From: Bacillota bacterium
GTDB taxonomy: Bacteria > Bacillota > Clostridia > Acetivibrionales > JAFADI01
Assembly: GCA_023424965.1 (NCBI GenBank)
Contig: JAFADI010000232.1
Span: forward strand, 1 to 8,667
Length of the DNA stretch: 8,667 bases
Direction: 5' to 3'
The number at the start of each line of letters is the position of its first letter. Position 1 is the first letter of the stretch. The notes beneath the pieces are model-generated. The model worked only from the letters and a program-made list of their open reading frames with translations, searched no databases and was not told where the DNA came from. Made by a program: the position numbers and the translations under genes. Below, one piece after another: positions 1-6,764 of the stretch.

Positions 1-1792
1 GAGCCTGTGACGCGTATACAAAAGCCAAAGGGAATTTACCTTCAAGGAAGGCCAGGCAGCTCCGGCACAGGGAAGCCAAACCCTTGCACCCGGACAGGTG
101 AAGCTCCGTCTGGAAAAGCAGGAGGTCCGTAAAGAATGTCCTTTCCTCTCCGCCAAGTTCCTCCGCCGCCTTCAGGCACTTTCTTTTCAAACTCTCCCAC
201 CTATCCGCAGCAGGCCGGACCTTGTCATAGAACCATTGGACCTGATCCTGGAAAGGGATGCTTCCCGTTGCCCACACCAGGTCCCGGGCCGTTCCGCCTG
301 TTTCCCCCCGCATCAGATATCCTATCAGCATTCGTGCAGGATGGTGGTAAAATTCATCCCCGGCCCTGTCATCTTCATTATTTCCGTACTGGATGGTGTT
401 TTCGAAGAATTCCCTGCAACAGTCATAGGTCCGTTGCCACGAGGCACCGAAATATTTCTGGCAGAAGCCGCTGAGGTGCTCATCAATCGTTATGTGCCCC
501 TCAATCCAGAGATGCCCGACAAGATCAAGAAAATAAACATGGGGACGTATATTCCCGCAGTTTAAGAGGAGATACCTGTCAGCCCCTGCGTCAAAAGCCT
601 TGACGAGCTCCTCTTTCACCAGCTCCGGGAATGAGGGGAACATGGTCAGGTGGTTTGAGGCCTGCAGGTCGTGGAAGGTAATGTGGTAATACAGGCCATG
701 GGGCCCTGCCTCGTAAGGGCCGGGCAGTGCCGGAACGCGCGGGTTGTGGTTGCCCTGTCTCCGGGATACCATTTTGCCGTAACCGTTGTCAGACCAAATT
801 TTAATGACCCCGTCCGGAATCTCGATGTATCCCTGCCGGTAAAGCTCCGTAATTTCTCCATACAGGTAGGTGGCGCAGGGGGGATTCTCCACGTATTCAC
901 AAAGCATTTCGTACTGCCTTTTGATAACCCGGCTGATGAGCTCACCCCTGCGTTCCGGGGTGGAATAGGCGGTATCCTGCTCCCAGAAGGGGCAATCCCC
1001 CTGCCCTCTGAAGCCTAAAACCCATATCACCTTTTTATCCTTTTGTTTCAGGATCGCATCGCGCCATAAACCTTCAAACAGGCTGCCGTTGCTATCATAG
1101 CTTGCGGCTTTGTCCGGGTATACCCTGAAAAACATTTCAGCACCAAGAGGCTCCGCGTGGTGGTGTGTCACATACAACCCCATCTCGGCAGCCAGCTCCC
1201 AGTGAACTCCCGTCTTCGGCAGGTCGGTGCCGGGTATGACCATGTTCCCCCCGCATCTGAGCAAGGTTTCGAAAACTGGCTGCCACAGCTCCCGCGGCGG
1301 CGGGTAAACATCCGTCCAGCCAATCAGGCAGACCTCATCATTGACAAACCATCCCCGGTAGCTTACTTTAGGCCCCGGAGAAGCATAGTCCTCGGCCGAA
1401 ATTTCCTTTGATTGAAGCTTTTGCGGCTCGTGGCCGGTCCAGAACCAGAAGGGGTCGACGCCAAGGTATTTGTGGCTGAAATGCAGCAGTCCGTATATGA
1501 TGCCCAGATCGTCACTTCCCGTTATTTTCATTTTCAGGGCCTTCTCCACAGGGCTTTTTATAAATTGCACCAGGAAGGATTCCGGTTTGTCCCCATTGGC
1601 ATCCTCCTGTGCCGAATAGCTTACAATAATATCCGCAAGGTCCGGCTTCCCGACAGTTCCAGGCCATACCCCAAATACTTTTTCCATATCTCTGAACAGC
1701 ATATCGACGGCGTGGCTGACAGGCTTTGTCAGCCTTTCGGGAAGACAAAAATCGGTTTTACCTTTCAACAAAAACTTTCCATTTTTCTCCAT
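1..1792 (-). CDS. GH115-like alpha-glucuronidase (3' end beyond the left edge)
   Basis: One frame runs without a stop from ATG at 1792-1790 to base 2, giving 597 residues; the C-terminus lies outside the window. GH115 enzymes remove (4-O-methyl)glucuronic acid from xylan. Blocks that match the family as I remember it, in order: an N-terminal alpha/beta region ending in IIYGLLHFSHKYLGVDPFWF (98-117), then YRGWFVNDE (145-153), HHHAEP (210-215), GFRGQGD (260-266), a YGEI..LYRQG helix (311-321), IWSDNGYG (332-339), GPHGLYYH (363-370), AFDAGADRYLLLNCGNIRP (399-417). The C-terminal part of the catalytic region and any accessory domain are missing, since family members are usually 800-1000 residues. 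No signal peptide or lipobox is visible, so the enzyme is predicted to be cytoplasmic. The start lies 8 nt after the permease stop, with GAGGTG at 1797-1802 as ribosome binding site, so it is cotranscribed with the importer. Several usually conserved acids differ (see findings), so activity on xylan is inferred. The coding frame is certain; the family is likely. Confidence 0.85.
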   Translation of the reverse strand, partial: MEKNGKFLLKGKTDFCLPERLTKPVSHAVDMLFRDMEKVFGVWPGTVGKPDLADIIVSYSAQEDANGDKPESFLVQFIKSPVEKALKMKITGSDDLGIIYGLLHFSHKYLGVDPFWFWTGHEPQKLQSKEISAEDYASPGPKVSYRGWFVNDEVCLIGWTDVYPPPRELWQPVFETLLRCGGNMVIPGTDLPKTGVHWELAAEMGLYVTHHHAEPLGAEMFFRVYPDKAASYDSNGSLFEGLWRDAILKQKDKKVIWVLGFRGQGDCPFWEQDTAYSTPERRGELISRVIKRQYEMLCEYVENPPCATYLYGEITELYRQGYIEIPDGVIKIWSDNGYGKMVSRRQGNHNPRVPALPGPYEAGPHGLYYHITFHDLQASNHLTMFPSFPELVKEELVKAFDAGADRYLLLNCGNIRPHVYFLDLVGHLWIEGHITIDEHLSGFCQKYFGASWQRTYDCCREFFENTIQYGNNEDDRAGDEFYHHPARMLIGYLMRGETGGTARDLVWATGSIPFQDQVQWFYDKVRPAADRWESLKRKCLKAAEELGGEERTFFTDLLLFQTELHLSGCKGLASLCRSCLAFLEGKFPLAFVYASQA

Positions 1793-1796
1793 GGTC

Positions 1797-1802
1797 CACC
1801 TC
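1797..1802 (-). promoter_or_regulatory. Ribosome binding site of the GH115-like gene
   Basis: GAGGTG on the minus strand matches six bases of the anti-Shine-Dalgarno complement. It overlaps the TGA stop of the upstream permease and sits 4 nt before ATG at 1792. This fixes the start and suggests translational coupling to the permease. Confidence 0.65.
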
Positions 1803-2646
1803 AACCTTTTATTCCGCTGGTCGCAATGCCTTCCACCAGGTATCTCTGGAAGATGAGAAATACAAGGACTACAGGGATCAAAGAAACCACGGACATGGCA
1901 AATAATCCGCCGAAGTTGTTCAAGGAATTGGGATCCAAAAAGGCGTTCAGAGCCAGGGATACGGTAAAGGACCTGGGCTTGCTCATGAATATCAGGGGTT
2001 GGAAAAAGTCCTGCCAGATCCAGTAGAAGGAGAAAATGGTGGAGGTCACCACGGCGGGAGACACCAAAGGCAGGATAATCCTGGCGAAAATGCCTATTTT
2101 CCCGCAGCCGTCCATTTTGGCCGCCTCATCCAGTTCAATGGGAAGCCCGCGGATGAACTGGACCATCAGGAATATGAAGAAGGCGCTGCCAAAAAACCAG
2201 GGAGCGATTAGTGCGGAAAGGTGGTTGATGAGGTTCAGTTTCTTGAAAATGATATATTGCGGAACCACCATGACCTGGTTGGGAATCATCAATGTCATCA
2301 TGACACAGGCAAACCAGAAGCCTTTTGCGACAAATTTCACACGGGAAAAAGCATAGGCCGCAAGAACCGAAGACATAACTCCCCCAAGGGTACCGATGAC
2401 CGATACAAGGACGGAGTTCAGCAGAAAGGTTGTAAAGCTCACTCCCCCCACCCCTTTCCAGCCGGAGGCATAGTTCTGCACCACATCCCATTTTATAGGG
2501 ATTAATGAATAGGGATTGACGAAGATCTCGGAATTTATCTTAAAAGAGCTGGAGATAGACCACAAAAGAGGGTAAATCATAAAGAATCCCAGTATGCAGG
2601 CAAACAGGTGAAACGATAGCGAATGTAAATTCTTTTTTATACTCAC
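1801..2646 (-). CDS. Carbohydrate ABC transporter permease, MalG-like (inner permease 2)
   Basis: This is the second membrane subunit of a CUT1-type sugar importer, 281 residues with GTG as start. It has about six hydrophobic segments, the first at about 11-33 and the last at about 246-266. The cytoplasmic EAA loop that docks the ATPase is at 174-193 (EAAKMDG...ILP). The C-terminus VEGIATSGIKG is typical of MalG-type permeases. An in-frame ATG exists at 2727, but it would add 27 polar residues overlapping the upstream permease and has no good ribosome binding site. GTG at 2646-2644 follows AAAGGGGG by 9 nt and gives the usual family length and N-terminus. It begins 4 nt after the stop of the MalF-like gene and ends 8 nt before the GH115-like gene. 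The partner permease and binding protein lie directly upstream; no ATPase is present. The family is certain; the substrate is not readable from the permease. Confidence 0.95.
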   Translation of the reverse strand: MSIKKNLHSLSFHLFACILGFFMIYPLLWSISSSFKINSEIFVNPYSLIPIKWDVVQNYASGWKGVGGVSFTTFLLNSVLVSVIGTLGGVMSSVLAAYAFSRVKFVAKGFWFACVMMTLMIPNQVMVVPQYIIFKKLNLINHLSALIAPWFFGSAFFIFLMVQFIRGLPIELDEAAKMDGCGKIGIFARIILPLVSPAVVTSTIFSFYWIWQDFFQPLIFMSKPRSFTVSLALNAFLDPNSLNNFGGLFAMSVVSLIPVVLVFLIFQRYLVEGIATSGIKG

Positions 2647-2650
2647 TGCA

Positions 2651-3559
2651 TTAATCCCCCTTTGTTTCGTAGTAGACCCATGAAGTCTGTGTTTTAAAAA
2701 TGAAGATTGTGAACACCGAAATGACAATCACCAGCACCCAGGCCATGGCACTGCTGTATCCCATGTCGAAGTAAGTGAATGCCCTCCGGTAAAGGTTGAG
2801 CACATAGAACAGCGTGCTGTCCAAAGGCCCCCCCTGTGTGATGATGAAGCTCTCGGTAAACGCCCTGAAGCTGTTTATGATTTGAAGTATGAGGTTAAAG
2901 AAGATAACCGGTGTCATCATGGGAATGGTAATGGTGATAAACTTTTTCCATGGAGACGCCCCATCCATATTTGCCGATTCATACAAACTATGGGGTATTT
3001 GCTTTAATGCCGCCAGAAAGATCAGCATCGATGAACCGAACTGCCAGATGCCCAGCGCGATGATGGTCCAGATTGCCGTAGCCGGGTTTCCGATCATCGA
3101 CAGGTCCTGGTGGATACCCACCAGCTCCAGAAGTGACATGACCACCCCTTTGTTGCCGAATATCTGCTTCCATACGATGGATACCGCCACACTCCCTCCG
3201 ATGATGGAGGGAATATAGTACAGCGTCCTGTATAGTCCCAAAAATTTTCTCTTGCTGTTTAATACCATTGCTATAAAAAGTGCGAACGCCAATCTCAGCG
3301 GTACCAATGCGAAGACATAATAGAAGGTCACTCCCAGTGACTTCCAGAAGGTCTCATCCTCAAAAAACATCCGCTTATAGTTTTCCAGTCCGATAAATTT
3401 CGGTTGGTTCAACAGCGTGTAATTCGTAAAAGAAAAATAGATGGAAGCGACCATTGGAATGATGTACATCAGGATGAATCCCATCAGCCACGGCGCTAAA
3501 AGCAGGTATCCGACCATATTTTCATTTTCTATTTTAAAACTTCCTTTTTTTAAAAGCAT
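2651..3559 (-). CDS. Carbohydrate ABC transporter permease, MalF-like (inner permease 1)
   Basis: This is the first membrane subunit of a CUT1-type sugar importer, 302 residues, a usual length for the Gram-positive MalF/UgpA/LplB group, which lacks the large extra N-terminal domain of E. coli MalF. Hydrophobic segments are at about 16-43, 77-100, 115-133, 162-184, 214-232 and 268-288. The EAA loop that contacts the ATPase is at 194-213 (ESANMDG...ITIP), and its ExxxxxDG core is intact. The Shine-Dalgarno AGAAGG at 3570-3575 lies 10 nt before the ATG. The gene follows the binding-protein gene after a 95-nt gap that contains a long palindrome, and its stop lies 4 nt before the next permease start. 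The two permeases form the membrane channel; the substrate is probably an oligosaccharide, judged from the adjacent binding protein and glycosidase. Confidence 0.96.
   Translation of the reverse strand: MLLKKGSFKIENENMVGYLLLAPWLMGFILMYIIPMVASIYFSFTNYTLLNQPKFIGLENYKRMFFEDETFWKSLGVTFYYVFALVPLRLAFALFIAMVLNSKRKFLGLYRTLYYIPSIIGGSVAVSIVWKQIFGNKGVVMSLLELVGIHQDLSMIGNPATAIWTIIALGIWQFGSSMLIFLAALKQIPHSLYESANMDGASPWKKFITITIPMMTPVIFFNLILQIINSFRAFTESFIITQGGPLDSTLFYVLNLYRRAFTYFDMGYSSAMAWVLVIVISVFTIFIFKTQTSWVYYETKGD
2656..2663 (-). promoter_or_regulatory. Ribosome binding site deciding a GTG start
   Basis: AAAGGGGG on the minus strand lies inside the last codons of the MalF-like gene, 9 nt before GTG at 2646. 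An out-of-frame ATG between them (ATG CAG TGA) would encode only two residues. The site therefore supports GTG as the start of the MalG-like permease. Confidence 0.75.
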
Positions 3560-3596
3560 TCTCTCACTACCTTCTGAATTTATTTACTCCCTTAAA

Positions 3597-3632
3597 ATCA
3601 TTTGACGGCAGAAGCTTCTGCCGTCAAATGAT
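3597..3632 (-). terminator. Perfect 36-bp palindrome: stem-loop / weak terminator after the binding-protein gene
   Basis: Eighteen consecutive bases on each side of the centre (between 3614 and 3615) are exact reverse complements; the left arm begins ATCATTTGACGGCAGAAG. As RNA, this gives a stem of about 16 bp with a minimal AGCU loop. On the minus strand it is followed by only four U residues and then AAGGG, so it looks like a leaky terminator or a 3'-end-stabilising hairpin rather than a full stop. It lies 22 nt after the binding-protein stop and 37 nt before the permease start. This arrangement usually makes binding-protein mRNA more abundant than permease mRNA; that role is inferred here. 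Confidence 0.6.
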
Positions 3633-3654
3633 CCTTCAAGTCTATGTATGCTGC

Positions 3655-5013
3655 CTACTTCGCCGCATTTCTTGCCAGAATTTCGTTTGCTTTCTTCCTG
3701 AAATCCCCCGCTGCCTGTTCCGGAGTTGCTTTGTTATACAGAACAAGGTTCATCTGGTCCGCCATCAGCTTGCTGACTTCGCCTCCTCCTGCCGGTTCTG
3801 CAGGATCTGTGGGAGCGGCATGTTTTACAGCCAGGTCCATATATTCGAACATACCTTTTTGTTTGGGCGTCAAATTGGGCTTTAATGCCTCTCTGACCTT
3901 TGACGCCACCGGAATGCCACGCTCGGTGTTTATGACCTTATTGGCCTCAATGTCATTAATAAACCAGTTGATGAATTTTGCAGCCTCCTTCTGGTTTTTG
4001 GAGGACTGGGCCACGGAGAAGAACATCCCCGGCTTGATCCACAGCGCTTTTGTCCCATTGTCTGCGTATGGCGGAATCATTGTCTGCAGATTCGGATTGG
4101 TTTTTTCAACGATGACCGGGAAATTAGCCCATTCCAGGGTTGCACCCGCATCTCCTGTGACCACCGGCTGTGCTTCCTTGCCTTTGGTCGCAATCTGCAG
4201 CCATTCGTCCGGCGTGGGGAATGCCTTGGCCTTTGTAAGCCTTGACACCATGTTGATGTAATCTGTGAATATCTTATCGTCCTCATATCCAAGCTTCGAA
4301 CCGTCGGGAGCGTAGAGTGTCTTGCCATACTGGCGTACCCAGTAGGACAGGATGTTGGTGTCCGACTGGAGGTTGGCGGCCATCCCGTAAGCACCGGTCT
4401 TTTCTTTTATGGTCAGCATTGCTTTTTCAAAATCCGACCATTTCCATTCGGGTGTGGGCAGCGCTACCCCTGCTTTATTGAATACCTCCGGATTGATCGC
4501 TACGGTGAATGCCGTACTCGACAACACTGCTCCGGTCAATTTACCGTCGATTTTACCGGTATTGGACATTGTGGGGTCAACATCGCTCAAATCAAGCGTT
4601 TTATCGCTGACAAACGGGGTTAAATCCGCCAGCGTGCTGTTTTTTGTATAATTGGAAATATACAGATAGTCCATTTGAACGATGTCCGGCATTTCTCCGC
4701 CTGCAGCCTGCGCGGCCAGCTTGTCAAAATAGCCGTCCCATCCTGCCGGTGTTGCGTCAAATTTTACGTTCGGATTTTTCTGGGAATACATTTCCAGCAA
4801 TTTAGCCGTATAATCATGCCTTGACTGGGAGCCCCACCATGTGATTCTCAAGGTTACAGGTGCCGCAGGCTCTTCTTTCGCGGTATCCGCTGCTTTTTGC
4901 CCGGTTGTCGCCGGCGGGGTATCTTCCTTCGTTGTTTCGGTTTTTGAACAGCCGGTCACAAAGATTGACATGGAGAATAGGATTGCCAGCACCAATGCAA
5001 TTGCTTTTTTCAT
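3655..5013 (-). CDS. Sugar ABC transporter substrate-binding lipoprotein (SBP_bac_1 / UgpB type)
   Basis: This is the extracellular binding protein that captures the sugar and delivers it to the two permeases. It has 452 residues, starting at ATG 5013-5011. It carries a classic lipoprotein signal: MKK, a hydrophobic stretch 4-18, and lipobox VTGC with Cys22 as the lipidated residue. A Thr/Pro/Glu/Ala-rich linker follows at about 23-53. The mature domain opens with LRITWWGSQSRHDYT (55-69), typical of clostridial sugar-binding proteins, and ends in a helical region whose FINWFINDIEANKV (348-361) and RGIPVAS (365-371) are common family features. AAAAGGAG at 5023-5030 lies 9 nt before this ATG; an in-frame ATG at 5022 abuts the Shine-Dalgarno directly and is unlikely to be used. 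The gene follows its own candidate promoter and is first in the importer operon. The ligand is unknown; a glucuronic-acid-decorated xylo-oligosaccharide is inferred from the linked GH115-like gene. Confidence 0.96.
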   Translation of the reverse strand: MKKAIALVLAILFSMSIFVTGCSKTETTKEDTPPATTGQKAADTAKEEPAAPVTLRITWWGSQSRHDYTAKLLEMYSQKNPNVKFDATPAGWDGYFDKLAAQAAGGEMPDIVQMDYLYISNYTKNSTLADLTPFVSDKTLDLSDVDPTMSNTGKIDGKLTGAVLSSTAFTVAINPEVFNKAGVALPTPEWKWSDFEKAMLTIKEKTGAYGMAANLQSDTNILSYWVRQYGKTLYAPDGSKLGYEDDKIFTDYINMVSRLTKAKAFPTPDEWLQIATKGKEAQPVVTGDAGATLEWANFPVIVEKTNPNLQTMIPPYADNGTKALWIKPGMFFSVAQSSKNQKEAAKFINWFINDIEANKVINTERGIPVASKVREALKPNLTPKQKGMFEYMDLAVKHAAPTDPAEPAGGGEVSKLMADQMNLVLYNKATPEQAAGDFRKKANEILARNAAK

Positions 5014-5022
5014 TAAATACAT

Positions 5023-5030
5023 CTCCTTTT
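5023..5030 (-). promoter_or_regulatory. Ribosome binding site deciding the binding-protein start
   Basis: AAAAGGAG on the minus strand lies 9 nt before ATG at 5013. The alternative ATG at 5022-5020 follows it with no spacer. The site therefore sets the start three codons inside the longest frame. Confidence 0.8.
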
Positions 5031-5071
5031 AATTAAACTTAATTGCAGATGGATTTTGTTTGTAAGCTGCT

Positions 5072-5092
5072 GCACATTGGGCCCGAATGTGC
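5072..5092 (-). promoter_or_regulatory. Dyad in the leader of the importer operon (possible operator or leader hairpin)
   Basis: GCACATT and AATGTGC are perfect 7-bp inverted arms around a 7-base GC-rich centre containing GGGCCC. The dyad lies about 15-35 nt downstream of the predicted transcription start and about 60 nt before the binding-protein ATG. It could be a repressor operator or a 5'-leader hairpin. No regulator can be assigned from the sequence. Confidence 0.35.
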
Positions 5093-5113
5093 GTCTCACG
5101 TCCTGATGCTTTA

Positions 5114-5142
5114 ATTATAGTTCGAGTGGGATTTGTTCTCCA
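5114..5142 (-). promoter_or_regulatory. Candidate sigma-A promoter of the importer/GH115 operon
   Basis: On the minus strand the -10 is a perfect TATAAT (5114-5119). Seventeen bases upstream lies TGGAGA (5137-5142), a four-of-six match to TTGACA. The predicted start is near 5107, giving a leader of about 94 nt. The weak -35 with a perfect -10 suits a promoter needing an activator; the YesN-type regulator encoded directly upstream is the obvious candidate. The 180-bp region 5014-5193 holds this promoter and the leader dyad, and no coding sequence. Confidence 0.6.
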
Positions 5143-5193
5143 TAAAGAAAACTAAGATTTTTGTTAAAAAAGCAGACATGGCGATAAAAATTG

Positions 5194-6759
5194 TCAATTA
5201 CCCGTCCGGGAATCGCAGGCTTTTTTATATTCGGAGGGCGTATAGCCGGTATATTTTTTAAAGACCTGGCTGAAATACTGGGTATAATCAGCAAAGCCGC
5301 TCATTTCAGCTACTTCATAAATTTTATAGTTTTCAGGGGATTCGAAAAGTTCTTTTGCTTTTTCCATCCTGAGCCGCATGACATACTGGGAGAACTTTTC
5401 CCCTACTTCCTTTAAGAAAAGCTTGCCCAGGTAGTTTTCATTCATGTACAGCACTTCCCTGGCCACCCAGGTCAAAGATAACTCCGGGTTTTGAAGGTTT
5501 TCATGGATATGCTTCAGTACCGTATTTACGATCATGCTGTGCTTGTTCAGCATGTTGTCATAGTGCATCTGGGTAATCTGGCAGGCGATTGCAGTTATAT
5601 AGTCCTTGATTTGTTTCAGCGTGTTCATTTCCTGAATTTTCACCACGCCTTTGACATACTCATTCATCAACTCGGGGCTGCACTGCCTTGCAACGGTCAA
5701 ATACAGCTCCATGCTGTAGGATTTTGTAAGATCGCTGTCCTGCTTCTCAAAATCCAGCTTGGTAAAAAAGTTACCAAGCTCCTCTTTTGTATTTTCCAAA
5801 TCCCCGGCTTTGACAAAAGCGGCGATTTTCCCGAAGTCAAAATCCAGGCTGTTATTTTCTTTGTCTTTTATAAAGTCAGCATCACAGTTTGTGATGATGC
5901 TTCCGGTTCCCAGGTAAAATGCGTATTTCAAGCTGTCTTTTGTTTCTGCATACATGGAGGGTATGCCGATGAAATTATCTTCCCTGCTGACAGCCATGGA
6001 CAAATCCAGGTTATAGTAATTTCCAAAGGTATTCCTGATCTCTTCAAGGAGTTCCACCAGCGCATTGTCGTTGACCGGCTGGATCAGAAGCAAAATCTCT
6101 TCTTCGATGATCGTACCGAGGTATACTTTCTCACTCCCGATAATCTCCTCCGCGATGTTTTTCAATGCAAACTTTTCAAGGAAATCGCTTGTATTCCCGA
6201 TCCGGAACAAAACCAGCTTGAAGCTTTCTTCTTTTATATTGAAAAGCTTTAAAAAAAACTCAATGTCCGGCGCGTGATATATCCTGGTTCGGATAAAGTC
6301 CCTCAGAAACTGTTCCTTTACCTGCGGCAAAACCTTCCGGATGCTGTGATTGATCTCTTTTATGAATACCTCCCTGCTTCGCTTCTGATCCAATTCCTCT
6401 TTGATTTTGATCAAAACGGGTACAATTTCTTCCTCATCGCAGGGCTTCAGAAGGTAGTGCTTCACCCCATACTGAATTGCCTTGCTGGCAAAGTCAAACT
6501 CGCCGTAACCCGAAAGAATCAGGAAAACCGTATCAGGCAGCATTTCCCTGACCTTTTCAATCAACTCCAGCCCGTTCATTCCCGGCATTTTTATATCGGT
6601 CAACACAATATCCGGCTGCTCTTGCTTAATCCTATCGTAAGCTTCAAAACCGTTTTGGGCCGACCCGATCAGTACAAGCCCGTAGCTGCTCCAGTCAATG
6701 AGGCTGGAGATACTGTCAATAATTATGTTCTCGTCATCCACAAGCAAAACCTTATACAT
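5194..6759 (-). CDS. Response regulator with AraC-type DNA-binding domain (YesN family)
   Basis: This is the cytoplasmic transcription factor of the two-component system, 521 residues, normal for the YesN group. The N-terminal receiver domain (about 1-120) has the acidic pair Asp8/Asp9, phosphoacceptor Asp55 in VLTDIKMPGMNG, Ser83 and Lys105 in LLKP, so all key receiver residues are intact. A poorly conserved middle region (about 130-400) follows. The C-terminal AraC/XylS domain (about 408-515) has two helix-turn-helix units, with LSLTWVAREVLYMNENYLGK in the first and YEVAEMSGFADYTQYFSQVF followed by YTGYTPSEYKK in the second. GGGAG at 6769-6773 lies 9 nt before the ATG, inside the kinase gene, and the kinase stop is only 5 nt upstream, so the pair is cotranscribed and probably translationally coupled. 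Its likely target is the promoter at about 5114-5142 just downstream of its own gene. The domain assignment is secure; the target is inferred. Confidence 0.96.
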   Translation of the reverse strand: MYKVLLVDDENIIIDSISSLIDWSSYGLVLIGSAQNGFEAYDRIKQEQPDIVLTDIKMPGMNGLELIEKVREMLPDTVFLILSGYGEFDFASKAIQYGVKHYLLKPCDEEEIVPVLIKIKEELDQKRSREVFIKEINHSIRKVLPQVKEQFLRDFIRTRIYHAPDIEFFLKLFNIKEESFKLVLFRIGNTSDFLEKFALKNIAEEIIGSEKVYLGTIIEEEILLLIQPVNDNALVELLEEIRNTFGNYYNLDLSMAVSREDNFIGIPSMYAETKDSLKYAFYLGTGSIITNCDADFIKDKENNSLDFDFGKIAAFVKAGDLENTKEELGNFFTKLDFEKQDSDLTKSYSMELYLTVARQCSPELMNEYVKGVVKIQEMNTLKQIKDYITAIACQITQMHYDNMLNKHSMIVNTVLKHIHENLQNPELSLTWVAREVLYMNENYLGKLFLKEVGEKFSQYVMRLRMEKAKELFESPENYKIYEVAEMSGFADYTQYFSQVFKKYTGYTPSEYKKACDSRTGN

Positions 6760-6764
6760 TCATC

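Noticed and set aside
98..2026. Several forward-strand open frames (98-565, 671-1018, 1157-1411, 1412-2026) that could be small genes
   Set aside because: They lie opposite the continuous GH115-like gene and the end of the permease, share codon boundaries with or are offset from those frames, show no recognisable domain, and are explained by the lack of stops opposite a G+C-rich gene.
2647..2727. Upstream ATG at 2727 as the start of the MalG-like permease
   Set aside because: It would add 27 polar residues overlapping the MalF-like gene. A strong Shine-Dalgarno is correctly spaced before GTG at 2646, which gives the normal family length.
5061..5074. TGTAAGCTGCTGCA as a catabolite-repression (cre) site
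   Set aside because: It differs from the cre consensus at about three positions including the central CG, so it is not convincing.
5158..5193. Possible terminator after the response regulator (run of T residues)
   Set aside because: No stable stem precedes the T run on the minus strand, so readthrough into the importer operon remains possible.
5192..5197. Perfect TTGACA on the minus strand at the end of the YesN-type gene as a -35
   Set aside because: No acceptable -10 is found 16-19 bases downstream; the TATAAT at 5114 is too far away.
5491..6252. 253-codon forward frame opposite the response regulator
   Set aside because: It lies wholly antisense to a gene with intact receiver and AraC domains and shows no family resemblance.
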